Source: Clostridia bacterium (GTDB lineage Bacteria; Bacillota; Clostridia; Christensenellales; CAG-138). Taken from it: a DNA stretch of 33,689 bases. The notes under the pieces were generated by a model. That model was not told the origin of the DNA, did no database searches, and was given only the letters and a program-made list of their open reading frames with translations. The DNA lies in the NCBI GenBank assembly GCA_017393775.1, contig JAFOQN010000032.1, positions 1 to 33,689 on the forward strand. The letters are read 5' to 3'. Made by a program: the position numbers and the translations under genes. Shown here piece after piece: positions 1-8,803 of the stretch. How positions within the stretch are numbered: the first letter of the stretch is position 1; each line of letters begins with the position of its first letter.

Positions 1-213
1 CGCAGCCTCGTTAAAACCGATCATCAGGAACCCAACCGGTCTTTTGTCGTGATAGATGGCAAACGGGAACGCGGCTGTGGCCGAATCCCGAACACCGTAT
101 GCCTGAACGATACTTACCCAGTTTGCCGCAACGAAGCTTTTCTGAGATTTGAACACCTTCAAATCAACAATTTCCCATATGTTAGTTGAATCGATTTTTT
201 CCAAATGTATCAT
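1..213 (-). CDS. GNAT-family N-acetyltransferase, N-terminal part (runs off left edge)
   Basis: Partial gene: the first 71 codons lie in the window and the frame stays open to base 1. The product begins MIHLEKIDSTNIWEIV, followed by a FVAANWVSIVQAYG stretch and then FAIYHDKRPVGFLMIG. This resembles the first helix and beta strands of spermidine/spermine-type GNAT acetyltransferases (BltD/PaiA-like), which move an acetyl group from acetyl-CoA to an amine. The acetyl-CoA binding motif lies outside the window, so substrate and completeness cannot be judged. The ATG is preceded by GGAGAA about 8 nt upstream, and the gene starts 1 nt after the rlmD stop, so it is very likely the last or a late gene of the dnaE-rlmD operon. 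The family call is from pattern memory. Confidence 0.7.
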   Translation of the reverse strand, partial: MIHLEKIDSTNIWEIVDLKVFKSQKSFVAANWVSIVQAYGVRDSATAAFPFAIYHDKRPVGFLMIGFNEAA

Positions 214-214
214 A

Positions 215-1579
215 TTATTTTTCTCCATCATCAGTTTTTGTCATCAATACCACTGTCTCCACATGCTGCGTGTGCGGGAACATATCGACCGGCTGGACGT
301 AACGAATCGTAAAACCGAACGTCGAAAGGATTTTCGCGTCACGCGCTAGCGTCGCAGGATTGCAGGAGACATAGACGACGCGCTTGACACCGCTTTCGGC
401 GATCGCGGAAAGCACCGGTTCTTCGCAGCCTTTGCGCGGCGGATCGATCACGATCGCGTCCGGCCGCATACCGTTTTGTACAAGGTTCGGCAATACGTCT
501 TCGGCAAGTCCGCAGATAAAGTCCGCATTCTGTATGCCGTTTTCCGCAGCGTTCTTTTTAGCGTCTTCGATCGCTTCCGGAACGCATTCGACGCCGATCA
601 CCTTTCCCACGTGCTTTGCAATCGCAAGTGAGATCGTACCGATCCCGCAGTATACATCCGCGATCGTTTCGTCGGGCTTTGGATCCAAAAGACGGATCGC
701 GGTGTCATATAACTTTTTCGTCTGTGTCGGATTGACCTGCAGAAAGCTCTGCGGACTGACGGCAAAGCGAAGCTCGCCCTGCTGTTCAAAGAGCTGCGGC
801 TTGCCTTTCAGAAGCGTAAACCGGTCACCGAAGATGACGTTGGTATTCCGGTCGTTGCGGTTGTGATACAGGGATTCGACATCGAGCATTTTCAGAAGTG
901 ATTCCCTGGCCGGAAGCTCGCCCTTGGTGACAACAACAACCATGCGTTCGCCGGTCGTCGTTACGCGAATGACGCAGGAGCGTAAGCACCCCTTCCCTGT
1001 CTCTTCGTCGTAAATGCGGACATGATTCCGGTTTGCCCATTCGGTCACGGTTCGCGCAAGCGCGGTGATGGGCACATCCTCGATCGGACAGTCATAAAGC
1101 GGGATCAGCCGGTGACTGCGCTCTGCGTAGAAGCCGAATGCGGCAACACCGTCGACGAATCCGATCGGAAAGCTGCCCTTATTGCGGTATCGCCACGGAT
1201 CCACCATGCCGATGGTGTCCTGTACAACCACGTCAGTAAACCCGCCGAGCCGGTCGAGACAGTCACGAACGATCTGCGTTTTGGTTTTCAGCTGTTCCGC
1301 ATAATCCATGTGCATCAATGCGCAGCCGCCGCATTTTTCAAATGCTTCGCAAGGCGGCTTCACACGGTGCTCGGAGACCTTCTGTATCTCAATGATCTTT
1401 GCAATGCAGTATTTCTTTTCGACCTTGATGATATGCGCCTTTACGGTCTCTCCGGGCAGCGCAAACGGAACAAAGAACGCGACGCCTTCGCTTCTTCCGA
1501 CGCCATGCCCTTCGCTGGTCACGCCTGTGATCTCCAGCACAAGCTCTTCATTCTTTTGAAACGGATTGATCGGTTTCAT
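215..1579 (-). CDS. rlmD: 23S rRNA (uracil-5-)-methyltransferase, RlmD/RumA type
   Basis: A 454-residue SAM-dependent RNA methyltransferase that makes 5-methyluridine in 23S rRNA (TrmA/RlmC/RlmD family). The N-terminal ~65 residues fit a TRAM RNA-binding domain. CEAFEKCGGC, together with a later Cys in PLYDCPIED, matches the four cysteines that hold the [4Fe-4S] cluster in RlmD. The methyltransferase domain shows DVYCGIGTISLAIA (SAM loop), VIDPPRKGCEEPVL, and SCNPATLARD with the catalytic Cys. Length is normal for the family. The ATG overlaps the dnaE stop by 4 nt (ATGA), so translation is probably coupled. Firmicutes often carry several RlmD/RlmCD paralogs, so the exact uridine (747, 1939 or both) cannot be assigned. 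Confidence 0.92.
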   Translation of the reverse strand: MKPINPFQKNEELVLEITGVTSEGHGVGRSEGVAFFVPFALPGETVKAHIIKVEKKYCIAKIIEIQKVSEHRVKPPCEAFEKCGGCALMHMDYAEQLKTKTQIVRDCLDRLGGFTDVVVQDTIGMVDPWRYRNKGSFPIGFVDGVAAFGFYAERSHRLIPLYDCPIEDVPITALARTVTEWANRNHVRIYDEETGKGCLRSCVIRVTTTGERMVVVVTKGELPARESLLKMLDVESLYHNRNDRNTNVIFGDRFTLLKGKPQLFEQQGELRFAVSPQSFLQVNPTQTKKLYDTAIRLLDPKPDETIADVYCGIGTISLAIAKHVGKVIGVECVPEAIEDAKKNAAENGIQNADFICGLAEDVLPNLVQNGMRPDAIVIDPPRKGCEEPVLSAIAESGVKRVVYVSCNPATLARDAKILSTFGFTIRYVQPVDMFPHTQHVETVVLMTKTDDGEK

Positions 1580-4500
1580 TTCAGTATCACATTTTCCTCT
1601 CCGAATTCGGTTTTCAGCATTCGGATCAGCGATTCGCTCGGATTGACGGACCAGTCGCTCGGCGCGCCCTTGACGATCTTCTTTGCCGTATCGAACAGGA
1701 CGATCGTCGTACTGCCCGGGAACGCGTGCGTGACCCTGCGAACGCGCTTCTGCTGATCCGCGTCCATGTACGGCAGGCGGATGTAAAGCGTCTGCATCGC
1801 GTCTTTGAGCGAGCTCAGCGAATCGACTAGAATCGAATTTGCGCGGTCCTCGCGGATCGAAATGCGTCCGGTGATCTCGACGATGTTCTCGTCATAGAAC
1901 TGTCCGGAACATGCCTGCAGCGTCTTCGGGAACAGCATCAGCTCAACCGAGCCGGAATGTCCTTCGAGTACACCGAGTCCCAAAAGTCCGCTTCCGCTCT
2001 TTGTCGGACGTTGTTTGCAGCTGCTGAGCATGCCGCCCACTGTCACGGGCATTTCATCCTTGATCGCGCCTTCCCCGTCCGCATCGGCAAGCTGGGCGAC
2101 GGTATACGGCAATTGTTCCAGTGCTTTTGTGAAAGCGTCAAGCGGATGCCCGGACAGATACAAACCGGTCGCTTCGCGTTCTTTTGCAAGAAGCGTAGTC
2201 TTTGGCAGCTCGGGCAAAGCCGGGATCGCCAGCGTCGTCTGTGCGGAAAAATCGCTGCCGCCGTCCAGGTCGAACAGCGAAAGCTGACCGGATTCGCGTG
2301 TTTTCTGCGCACGCTGTGCCGCGTCGAGCGCTTGCGCGTAGACGGCAAGCAAACTGTTGCGCGTATAGCCCATCTCGTCAAAGCAACCGGCAGAGATCAG
2401 ACCTTCGAGCATACGCTTATTGAGTCCGTGCGTACGGTTCACAAAGTCCTCAAAGTTCTTGAACGGACCGTTCTGATCCCGATCCTGTACGACGTCGCGC
2501 ATGACGTTTTCGGATACGTTGCGCACAGAGGAAAGCCCGAAACGGATCGCATTGTTTTCCACGTTGAACAGCGCCATGGACCGATTTACGTCCGGGGGCA
2601 GGATTTTGATGCCCTGTTTTCTTGCGGAATACACATAAGCGGCAACGCTGTCTGTATTCTGACGGTAGCCGTTGATCGTTGCCGCAAAAAGTTCCGTCGG
2701 ATAGTAATGCTTAAGATACGCCGTGCGGTATGCAACGACTGCGTAGCATGCGGCATGCGCTTTGTTGAACGCATAGGACGCAAAGTCCATCATCTCATCA
2801 AAGATATGGTTTGCGACATCCTCCGGGACGCCGCGCTTGATCGCGCCGTCGACACCGTCCGTTCCGTAGACAAAGAACGTGCGTTCCTTTGCCATGACGT
2901 CGTGTTTTTTCTTGGACATGGCGCGGCGAACGAGATCGCTTCTGCCATAGCTGTAGCCCGCAAGCGATCGCACGATCTCCATGACCTGTTCCTGATAGAC
3001 CATACAGCCGTAGGTGTTCTTGAGAATCGGCTCCATCAAAGGATGTGCGTATTCAATATTGCCCTCATGCTTGCCGCGGATATAACGCGGAATCTGCTCC
3101 ATAGGACCCGGTCGGTAAAGGGAGATCCCTGCAATCAGATCTTCAAAGCAGTCGGGACGAAGCTGCATCATAAACTGACGCATGCCGCCGGATTCAAGCT
3201 GGAACACCGCGTCCGTATCGCCGGATGCGATCATTTCCCAAACTGCGGGATCGTCGAAATCGTTCTTGGAAAAGTCCGGAACGGGCTTGCCTTCTTCACG
3301 GATAAAGTTCAGCGCGTCGCGTATGATCGTCAGCGTACGAAGACCCAGAAAGTCCATTTTGAGAAGTCCGAGCTCCTCGAGCGTCGTCATCGGGAACTGC
3401 GTTGTCAGCGCACCTTCGTTGCTCATCAGCGGAACGACGGTATTCAGCGGGACGCCGGAAATTACGACGCCCGCCGCATGCGTGGAGCTGTGACGCGGAA
3501 GCCCTTCCAGCTTCATGGAAAGATCCAGTACGCGCCGCATCGTTTCGTCACTCTCATACAACGTTTTCAGTTCGGCGTTCATCTGGATCGCTTCGGAAAG
3601 CGTGATCTTCAGCACATTCGGAATCAGCTTGGCAAGCTTGTCCGCATCTGCGTACGGGACGCGTAAAACACGTGCAACGTCACGAACGACCGCTTTTGCC
3701 GCCATCGTTCCGAACGTGATGATCTGCGCAACATGCCCTTCCCCGTATTTTTCGCCGACGTAGTCGATAACCTCCTGTCGTCGCTCGTAACAGAAATCGA
3801 CGTCAAAATCCGGCATGGAAACACGTTCCGGATTCAGAAATCGCTCAAAAAGAAGGTTGTATTTTAAAGGATCGACGTCGGTGATGTCGAGGAAATACGC
3901 TGCAAGTGAAGCGGCACCGCTGCCTCTGCCGGGTCCGACCATGATGCCGTGCGTCTTGGCATAGTGAATGAAATCCCAAACAATGAGATAATAATCCACG
4001 AATCCCATCTTTTCGATGACGGAAAGCTCGTATTCAAGGCGGTCAAGCGCTTCTTTTCCGGCGTTCGGCATTTTGCGCTGCATGCCTTCTGCGCAGAGCC
4101 TGCGCAGAAATACATCATTGTCCGAACCGTCCGGCGCGGTGAAATGCGGGAGTCTTCTGACACCGAATTGAATTTCGACATTGCATTTTTCGGCGATCTC
4201 GTTGGTCGTTTCAAGCGCGTCCGAATCGTCCGGCAGCGCTTCCGCCATCTCGTCATAGGATTTCAGATAGAACTCTTCGGTCTCCATCCGCATACGGTCC
4301 GTTTCATCGACAAACCGCTGCGTTTGAATGCACAAAAGCACATCCTGCGCGTCGGCGTCATCTTTTTTCACATAGTGAATATCATTCGTGGCGGCCGTTT
4401 TGATGCCGAGCGTTCTTGCAAGTGTTCTGAGCTTCGGAAGCACCTCCTGCTGCTCCAGAATGCCGTGATTCTGAAGCTCGATATAGAAATCCTCGCCGAA

Positions 4501-4995
4501 TATCTCTTTGAGCATGCGTGCGATCTCATATGCTCTTGCGTCCTGTCCGCGCAAAAGGGACTGCGGAATATCGCCGGCCAGACATGCGGACAGGCAGATC
4601 AGTCCTTCATGATGTTCGCGTAAAAGATCATAGTCGATACGCGGTTTATAGTAGAATCCGTGAATGAACGCTTCCGAGGAAAGGAACATCAGGTTTCGAT
4701 ATCCTGTTTCGTTTTTTGCAAGCAAGATCAGATGTGCCGAATCGCGGTCGCGCGCGTCGCCCATCGCATCGTATCTGCCCTTTGCAACGTACGCTTCCAT
4801 ACCCAAAATCGGCTTGATTCCTTCGGCTTTGCAGGCACGGTAAAAATCGATCACCCCGTACATGACGCCGTGATCCGTGATTGCAAGCGCAGTCTGTCCG
4901 ACCGCCTTTGCGCGTTTCACAAGCTCCGGAATGCGCGAAGCGCCGTCCAGAAGACTGTATTGCGTATGAACATGCAGATGAACGAACGGTTTCAT
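1576..4995 (-). CDS. dnaE: DNA polymerase III alpha subunit (DnaE)
   Basis: The 1139-residue DnaE-type replicative polymerase catalytic subunit. The PHP domain is at the N-terminus (HLHVHTQYSLLDG, then ALAITDHGVMYG). The palm carries GPGRGSGAASLAAYFLD and the catalytic PDFDVDFCYERR acidic motif, followed by LYRPGPM. The last ~200 residues hold an OB-fold region. The start is placed at MKPFVHLHVH because GGAGG lies 4 nt before it; the open frame runs 36 codons further up without a ribosome binding site. In Firmicutes DnaE normally works beside PolC and extends RNA primers. The length resembles the Bacillus DnaE (about 1115) rather than a DnaE with an extra proofreading domain. It is the first gene of an operon with rlmD and the GNAT gene. 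Confidence 0.96.
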   Translation of the reverse strand: MKPFVHLHVHTQYSLLDGASRIPELVKRAKAVGQTALAITDHGVMYGVIDFYRACKAEGIKPILGMEAYVAKGRYDAMGDARDRDSAHLILLAKNETGYRNLMFLSSEAFIHGFYYKPRIDYDLLREHHEGLICLSACLAGDIPQSLLRGQDARAYEIARMLKEIFGEDFYIELQNHGILEQQEVLPKLRTLARTLGIKTAATNDIHYVKKDDADAQDVLLCIQTQRFVDETDRMRMETEEFYLKSYDEMAEALPDDSDALETTNEIAEKCNVEIQFGVRRLPHFTAPDGSDNDVFLRRLCAEGMQRKMPNAGKEALDRLEYELSVIEKMGFVDYYLIVWDFIHYAKTHGIMVGPGRGSGAASLAAYFLDITDVDPLKYNLLFERFLNPERVSMPDFDVDFCYERRQEVIDYVGEKYGEGHVAQIITFGTMAAKAVVRDVARVLRVPYADADKLAKLIPNVLKITLSEAIQMNAELKTLYESDETMRRVLDLSMKLEGLPRHSSTHAAGVVISGVPLNTVVPLMSNEGALTTQFPMTTLEELGLLKMDFLGLRTLTIIRDALNFIREEGKPVPDFSKNDFDDPAVWEMIASGDTDAVFQLESGGMRQFMMQLRPDCFEDLIAGISLYRPGPMEQIPRYIRGKHEGNIEYAHPLMEPILKNTYGCMVYQEQVMEIVRSLAGYSYGRSDLVRRAMSKKKHDVMAKERTFFVYGTDGVDGAIKRGVPEDVANHIFDEMMDFASYAFNKAHAACYAVVAYRTAYLKHYYPTELFAATINGYRQNTDSVAAYVYSARKQGIKILPPDVNRSMALFNVENNAIRFGLSSVRNVSENVMRDVVQDRDQNGPFKNFEDFVNRTHGLNKRMLEGLISAGCFDEMGYTRNSLLAVYAQALDAAQRAQKTRESGQLSLFDLDGGSDFSAQTTLAIPALPELPKTTLLAKEREATGLYLSGHPLDAFTKALEQLPYTVAQLADADGEGAIKDEMPVTVGGMLSSCKQRPTKSGSGLLGLGVLEGHSGSVELMLFPKTLQACSGQFYDENIVEITGRISIREDRANSILVDSLSSLKDAMQTLYIRLPYMDADQQKRVRRVTHAFPGSTTIVLFDTAKKIVKGAPSDWSVNPSESLIRMLKTEFGEENVILK

Positions 4996-5032
4996 GGGAC
5001 CTCCATGATGATTGATTACACAATTCTGATTC

Positions 5033-5062
5033 ATTATAACACATCGAGGAACTGATGCGCAA
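5033..5062 (-). promoter_or_regulatory. Sigma-A-type promoter of dnaE
   Basis: On the minus strand TTGCGC (5057-5062) and a perfect TATAAT (5033-5038) are 18 nt apart, and the -10 is extended (TGTTATAAT). This gives a leader of about 30 nt that contains the GGAGG used by dnaE. The -35 box overlaps the U-tract end of the dapB terminator, so one operon ends where the next begins. Confidence 0.7.
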
Positions 5063-5089
5063 CAAAAAGAACGGCATCGAGCCGTTCTT
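5061..5089 (-). terminator. Rho-independent terminator after dapB
   Basis: On the minus strand AAGAACGGC, loop TCGAT, then GCCGTTCTT forms a perfect 9-bp stem followed by TTTGTT. It lies 11 nt after the dapB stop and closes the asd-dapA-dapB operon. Confidence 0.85.
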
Positions 5090-5099
5090 GTAATTCCGT

Positions 5100-5867
5100 T
5101 CAATTCAGCATCTCGGAAACGAGGTCCTCCATCGTGAACAGACCGTTCTTTTTTGTCAAAAGATACTGCGCAGCCTTCAGCGCACCGGATGCAAAGACTT
5201 GTTTGGAATAGGCTTCGTGACGGATGGAAATCTCTTCATCCTGTCCCAAAAAGCGCACCTCATGCTGACCGACGATCGTTCCGCCGCGGATGCTGTGGAA
5301 GCCGATTTCACCGGGTTCTCTTCTGCGGTCCTTTTCACTTCTGCCGAATACATATGGATGATTTGTGCCGTCCGCCTCGCGGATCGCCTCCGCAAGCATC
5401 AATGCGGTTCCGCTCGGCGCGTCCTTTTTGCGGTTGTGATGGGTTTCGACGATCTCGATATCGAACGCGTCTCCGAGCGTTTGCCGCGCCTGACGAACGA
5501 GAACACGCATCAGATTGACGCCGAGGGACATATTGCCGGACCGGAAGATGGGAATCTCCTTGCTAGCATCGGAGATCGCGGCGATCAACGCATCGGAAAG
5601 CGCGGTCGTGCAGATCACGGCAGGAATCTTGTTTGCCCGGCAAAAAACAAGGATATCCTCTGTTGCCTTCGGTACCGAAAAGTCGATCACAACATCGACA
5701 GGCAAGTCGACGTCGTTCGCCGAAGCAAACACCGGAAACGGCAGCTCGGTTTTGCAGTACGGATCGACGCCGCAGACGATCTCGAATCCGTGATCGGTGT
5801 CGGAGATCGCTTTCGTGAGCGCCTGTCCCATTTGACCGCCGATGCCGTTGATCAATAGCTTTTTCAC
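5100..5867 (-). CDS. dapB: 4-hydroxy-tetrahydrodipicolinate reductase
   Basis: A 255-residue DapB that reduces the DapA product with NAD(P)H to tetrahydrodipicolinate, on the way to diaminopimelate and lysine. The Rossmann motif is INGIGGQMGQAL at the N-terminus. The catalytic region reads ETHHNRKKDAPSGTA, containing the family HH pair and the KDAPSGTA substrate loop. GTG is taken as the start because AAGGAG lies 7 nt upstream of it and the protein then begins VKKLLINGIGG, as the family does; an ATG 10 codons upstream would lie inside dapA. The gene starts 10 nt after the dapA stop and ends just before a strong terminator. Confidence 0.95.
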   Translation of the reverse strand: MKKLLINGIGGQMGQALTKAISDTDHGFEIVCGVDPYCKTELPFPVFASANDVDLPVDVVIDFSVPKATEDILVFCRANKIPAVICTTALSDALIAAISDASKEIPIFRSGNMSLGVNLMRVLVRQARQTLGDAFDIEIVETHHNRKKDAPSGTALMLAEAIREADGTNHPYVFGRSEKDRRREPGEIGFHSIRGGTIVGQHEVRFLGQDEEISIRHEAYSKQVFASGALKAAQYLLTKKNGLFTMEDLVSEMLN

Positions 5868-5877
5868 AGATTTCTCC

Positions 5878-6756
5878 TTACAGCATACCGTATTCACGGA
5901 GCGTATTTTCCATCAGCTCATAATGCTCCAGAGAAGGCTGCACGAGCGGGAGCCGTACCTCCGGATCGCAGAGTTTCAAAAGTCCCATCATCGTTTTTAT
6001 CGGGATCGGATTGACTTCGCAGAACGCCGCTTCCTGCAGCGGTAAAAGCGCAAGCTGAAGGCGTCTCGCTTCTTCTGTGTCGCCTTCCATATAAGCTTTG
6101 CACATCATGTGCATCGCTTCCGGATGAATGTTCGCGATTGTGGAGATCACACCTTTGCCGCCGATCGAAAGAATCGGCACGACCTGATCGTCGTTGCCGG
6201 AATAGATGTCGCAGTCGGGACAGATCGCAGCCAGCTTCGTAATCTGGCTGATGTCTCCGCTCGCTTCCTTGATGCCGACGATGTTTTCACAGGAACGAAC
6301 AAGCTTCGATACGGTTTCGGGTTTGATGTTCAGCCCCGTCCGCGACGGTACGTTATAAATGATGATCGGAAGACGCACCTGTTCGGCGATCGAACTGTAA
6401 TGCGCCAAAAGTCCTTCCTGTGTGGTCTTGTTGTAGAACGGTGTGACGATCAGGAGTCCATCCGCGCCGACTGCTTCGGCAAAACGGCTCTTCTGGATCG
6501 CGTCTTCCGTATTGTTGCTGCCCGTGCCGACAATGACCGGGATTCGGTTTGATACACGCTCCACCACAAAGCGGATGACTTCTTCACGCTCGTCCTGCAT
6601 CAGCGTTGCGGCTTCGCCGGTTGTGCCGAGCGCGACGATCGCGTCGGTTCCGGATGCGATCTGCAGCTCGATCAGGCGTGTGAGGGCGGTATAATCGACC
6701 GCGCCGTCATGAAACGGCGTGATCAACGCAACTGCCGAACCGGTAAAAATGCTCAT
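5878..6756 (-). CDS. dapA: 4-hydroxy-tetrahydrodipicolinate synthase
   Basis: A 292-residue DapA, the usual family length. It condenses pyruvate with aspartate semialdehyde in the first committed step to diaminopimelate. GTTGEAATL is the family's substrate loop, the tyrosine motif is IIIYNVPSRTG, and the Schiff-base lysine lies in VGIKEASGD; YSGNDD follows. The start at MSIFTGSAVALITPF is supported by GGGGGAG 6 nt upstream and by a 4-nt ATGA overlap with the asd stop. The longer open frame upstream only re-reads asd. It is the middle gene of asd-dapA-dapB, which encodes three consecutive pathway steps. Confidence 0.96.
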   Translation of the reverse strand: MSIFTGSAVALITPFHDGAVDYTALTRLIELQIASGTDAIVALGTTGEAATLMQDEREEVIRFVVERVSNRIPVIVGTGSNNTEDAIQKSRFAEAVGADGLLIVTPFYNKTTQEGLLAHYSSIAEQVRLPIIIYNVPSRTGLNIKPETVSKLVRSCENIVGIKEASGDISQITKLAAICPDCDIYSGNDDQVVPILSIGGKGVISTIANIHPEAMHMMCKAYMEGDTEEARRLQLALLPLQEAAFCEVNPIPIKTMMGLLKLCDPEVRLPLVQPSLEHYELMENTLREYGML

Positions 6757-7754
6757 TTGTTCTCCCCCTTTATCAATCGTTCCATAATCTGTACAGCATT
6801 CAATGCGGCGCCCTTGCGAACATTGTCCGCAACACACCAAAAGTTCAATCCGTTTTCAACGGAATCATCCCGTCGGATCCGTCCGACATAGACCGGATCC
6901 GTACCGGCAGCCTCGATCGGCATCGGATAGATGCTGTTTTTCGGATCATCGCGGACGATGATTCCTTCGGCTTTTTCAAGCAAACAAAAGACTTCGGCAA
7001 GATCGAACGGACGTTCCAATTCGACATTGATGCTTTCGCTGTGTCCGTGATAAACCGGAACGCGCACACAGGTCGCGGAGATATGCAGGTCCGGACGCGA
7101 CAGAATCTTTCTCGTCTCGTCGATCATCTTCTGTTCCTCTTTTGTGTTGCCGTTGTCAAGGAACACATCGATCTGCGGAATACAGTTCCCTGCGATCGGA
7201 TGCGGGAACTTCTTCGGCAACGCACCGCAAAGTCCGTCTTCGAGATCCTGATATCCCTTTTGCCCGGCGCCGGAAACCGCCTGATACGTCGAATACACGA
7301 TCCGCTTGATGCGGAATGCGTCGTCCAGTACTTTGAGCGGTACAACCGCTTGGATCGTTGAGCAATTCGGATTTGCTACGATTCCCTTCGGAATGCTTCC
7401 GAGTGCTTCCGGATTGACTTCGGGCACCACAAGGGGAACGTCAGGATCCATACGCCACTGACTGGAATTGTCAATTACGATCGCACCGGAAGCAGCGGCA
7501 AGCGGCGCGTATTTTGCGCTGATCGAACCGCCTGCGGAAAACAGTGCGTAATCGAACCCCTGACCGAGGAAACTCGTTTCTTTCAGTTCGAGTACGGTAT
7601 GCTCTTCCCCGAAAAACGGAAGCTTTGTGCCGGCACTTTTAGCGGAAGCATACAGCGCATAATCTGCTTCAATTCCGTGCTCTTCAAGCACGTTCAGAAA
7701 CATTCTGCCGACCATTCCGGTCGCGCCGACAACAGCAATCCTGCGTTTTTCCAT
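6753..7754 (-). CDS. asd: Aspartate-semialdehyde dehydrogenase
   Basis: A 333-residue Asd that reduces aspartyl phosphate to aspartate semialdehyde, the branch point for lysine/diaminopimelate, threonine and methionine. The N-terminal AVVGATGMVGRMFL binds NADP. The nucleophilic Cys is in VANPNCSTIQAV, and SGAGQKGYQDLE and RVPVYHGHSESIN match the substrate region and the catalytic His. The start MEKRRIAVVG has AGGAGCG 6-10 nt upstream; the open frame extends 14 codons further without a site. It is first in the operon, behind a very good promoter. Confidence 0.96.
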   Translation of the reverse strand: MEKRRIAVVGATGMVGRMFLNVLEEHGIEADYALYASAKSAGTKLPFFGEEHTVLELKETSFLGQGFDYALFSAGGSISAKYAPLAAASGAIVIDNSSQWRMDPDVPLVVPEVNPEALGSIPKGIVANPNCSTIQAVVPLKVLDDAFRIKRIVYSTYQAVSGAGQKGYQDLEDGLCGALPKKFPHPIAGNCIPQIDVFLDNGNTKEEQKMIDETRKILSRPDLHISATCVRVPVYHGHSESINVELERPFDLAEVFCLLEKAEGIIVRDDPKNSIYPMPIEAAGTDPVYVGRIRRDDSVENGLNFWCVADNVRKGAALNAVQIMERLIKGENK

Positions 7755-7786
7755 GTGGAACGCTCCTATGCGTGAGATTTGCAAAA

Positions 7787-7815
7787 AGTATATCATTTTG
7801 TGTCGAAATTGTCAA
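7787..7815 (-). promoter_or_regulatory. Sigma-A promoter of asd-dapA-dapB, overlapping the spoIIP stop
   Basis: On the minus strand a perfect TTGACA (7810-7815) and TATACT (7787-7792) are 17 nt apart, with a TG one base before the -10 (TGATATACT). The TGA inside TTGACA is also the spoIIP stop codon. The predicted leader is about 25 nt and shows no room for a lysine riboswitch. Confidence 0.8.
7801..7807 (+). promoter_or_regulatory. Spo0A-box match inside the asd promoter spacer
   Basis: TGTCGAA, the core 0A-box sequence, lies between the -35 and -10 elements of the asd promoter. A bound protein here would block RNA polymerase. A 7-mer occurs by chance about four times in a window this size, so only its position makes it interesting. 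Confidence 0.3.
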
Positions 7816-8759
7816 TTCGGCAGCCAGTCCGACTGTGAGACGGGTTCGGTCCGGAATGCATATGCGATGCTCTCCGCGAAATACGGCATAGCCGCTTTTG
7901 CCTGTGACAGCGTGTTTGCATTGTGCCCGACTTCCACAAGGATACAGTTCGGCGCAACATGCTGATTATAGCGTCCTGTTTTCACACGGACAGGTCTGCA
8001 AAGCTTTTCGTTAATCGTGTTCAGATGTGCGGTGATGCGTTCGGCAAAAGCGATATTTGAATCATAATACGGCTTGTCGGAGTACTTCTCTCCCTTTCCT
8101 ACGACCAGCATCAATCTCGCGGTCTCGGTACCGTTGATCGTTAGGTAGTCACACGGTGCGGTATCGCCGCTGTATGCGTCCCGATGGAGATCAATAAAGA
8201 GAACAATGGACGGATATTCCTCGTGATATCGCTCCATTGTTGCAACGCTTCTTTCGTACGCCGTGGATAGCTTCGGCGGTTCATGATCGGTCGTATCATG
8301 GATGACATGGAACCCGTAATCCCGTTCCAGGATTTCTTTCAGGACCTCACCGACGGCGACGACGTTTTTTGTGTTGTCCGATGTGCGCCATTTACCGTTT
8401 TCCTTGTATTGCTCTGTTTCGGTCTGGGTATATGCCTCTGTCGTGTGCGTATGATAGATCAAAACAGTCGGAGCCTCCGATCGCAGCGCATGGATCGCCG
8501 GAATCGTCTGAAAAATGCATGCAACACTTTCCGGTTTTTCCGGTTCTTCCTGAGACGATTCAGCAGTTTCTGTCGGAGTCGGTTCGTTCGTTTGCAGCAC
8601 CGTTTCCGCCTGTGTGCTTTGGTTCCGTACATTCGGAAAAATGATCCAGACAGCAATAGTCACGACCGCAATCCAGGCGAGCAGCAAAAGGATCCACGCA
8701 AAAGCGGTAGGCTCCGCATAAGTGTGACGATTATTTCTGTAATGTCTGTAGCGTTTCAT
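7812..8759 (-). CDS. spoIIP: Stage II sporulation protein P (engulfment peptidoglycan hydrolase)
   Basis: A 315-residue SpoIIP: amidase/endopeptidase of the DMP complex (SpoIID-SpoIIM-SpoIIP), which thins septal peptidoglycan and drives engulfment. A basic N-terminus is followed by one membrane segment at about residues 20-42 (AFAWILLLLAWIAVVTIAVW). A Glu/Thr-rich linker leads to the catalytic domain, with TVLIYHTHTTEAY, VLFIDLHRDAYSGD and LVEVGHNANT as the conserved metal/active-site blocks. GGAGGTG precedes the ATG. The gene follows gpr by 39 nt, the same gpr-spoIIP order as in Bacillus. Its stop codon lies inside the asd promoter. Confidence 0.93.
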   Translation of the reverse strand: MKRYRHYRNNRHTYAEPTAFAWILLLLAWIAVVTIAVWIIFPNVRNQSTQAETVLQTNEPTPTETAESSQEEPEKPESVACIFQTIPAIHALRSEAPTVLIYHTHTTEAYTQTETEQYKENGKWRTSDNTKNVVAVGEVLKEILERDYGFHVIHDTTDHEPPKLSTAYERSVATMERYHEEYPSIVLFIDLHRDAYSGDTAPCDYLTINGTETARLMLVVGKGEKYSDKPYYDSNIAFAERITAHLNTINEKLCRPVRVKTGRYNQHVAPNCILVEVGHNANTLSQAKAAMPYFAESIAYAFRTEPVSQSDWLPN

Positions 8760-8775
8760 CCTGCACCTCCGCTAC

Positions 8776-8803
8776 AGCGTATGCTAAGGTACAGGTATTT
8801 ATC
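8776..8803 (-). promoter_or_regulatory. Possible sigma-E-type promoter for spoIIP
   Basis: In the 39-nt gap after gpr the minus strand has CATACGCT (8776-8783), similar to the sigma-E -10 CATACAAT, and GATAAAT (8797-8803) 13 nt upstream as a weak -35. In Bacillus spoIIP has its own sigma-E promoter, so the position fits. The match is imperfect. Confidence 0.35.

Noticed and set aside
1957..3666. Long open frame antisense to dnaE (569 codons)
   Set aside because: Lies fully inside dnaE on the other strand, has no recognisable domain, no ribosome binding site and a basic, Cys/His-rich composition typical of antisense frames in this codon usage.
7755..7811. Lysine riboswitch upstream of asd
   Set aside because: The leader from promoter to ATG is only about 25 nt, too short for the L-box aptamer of about 170 nt.
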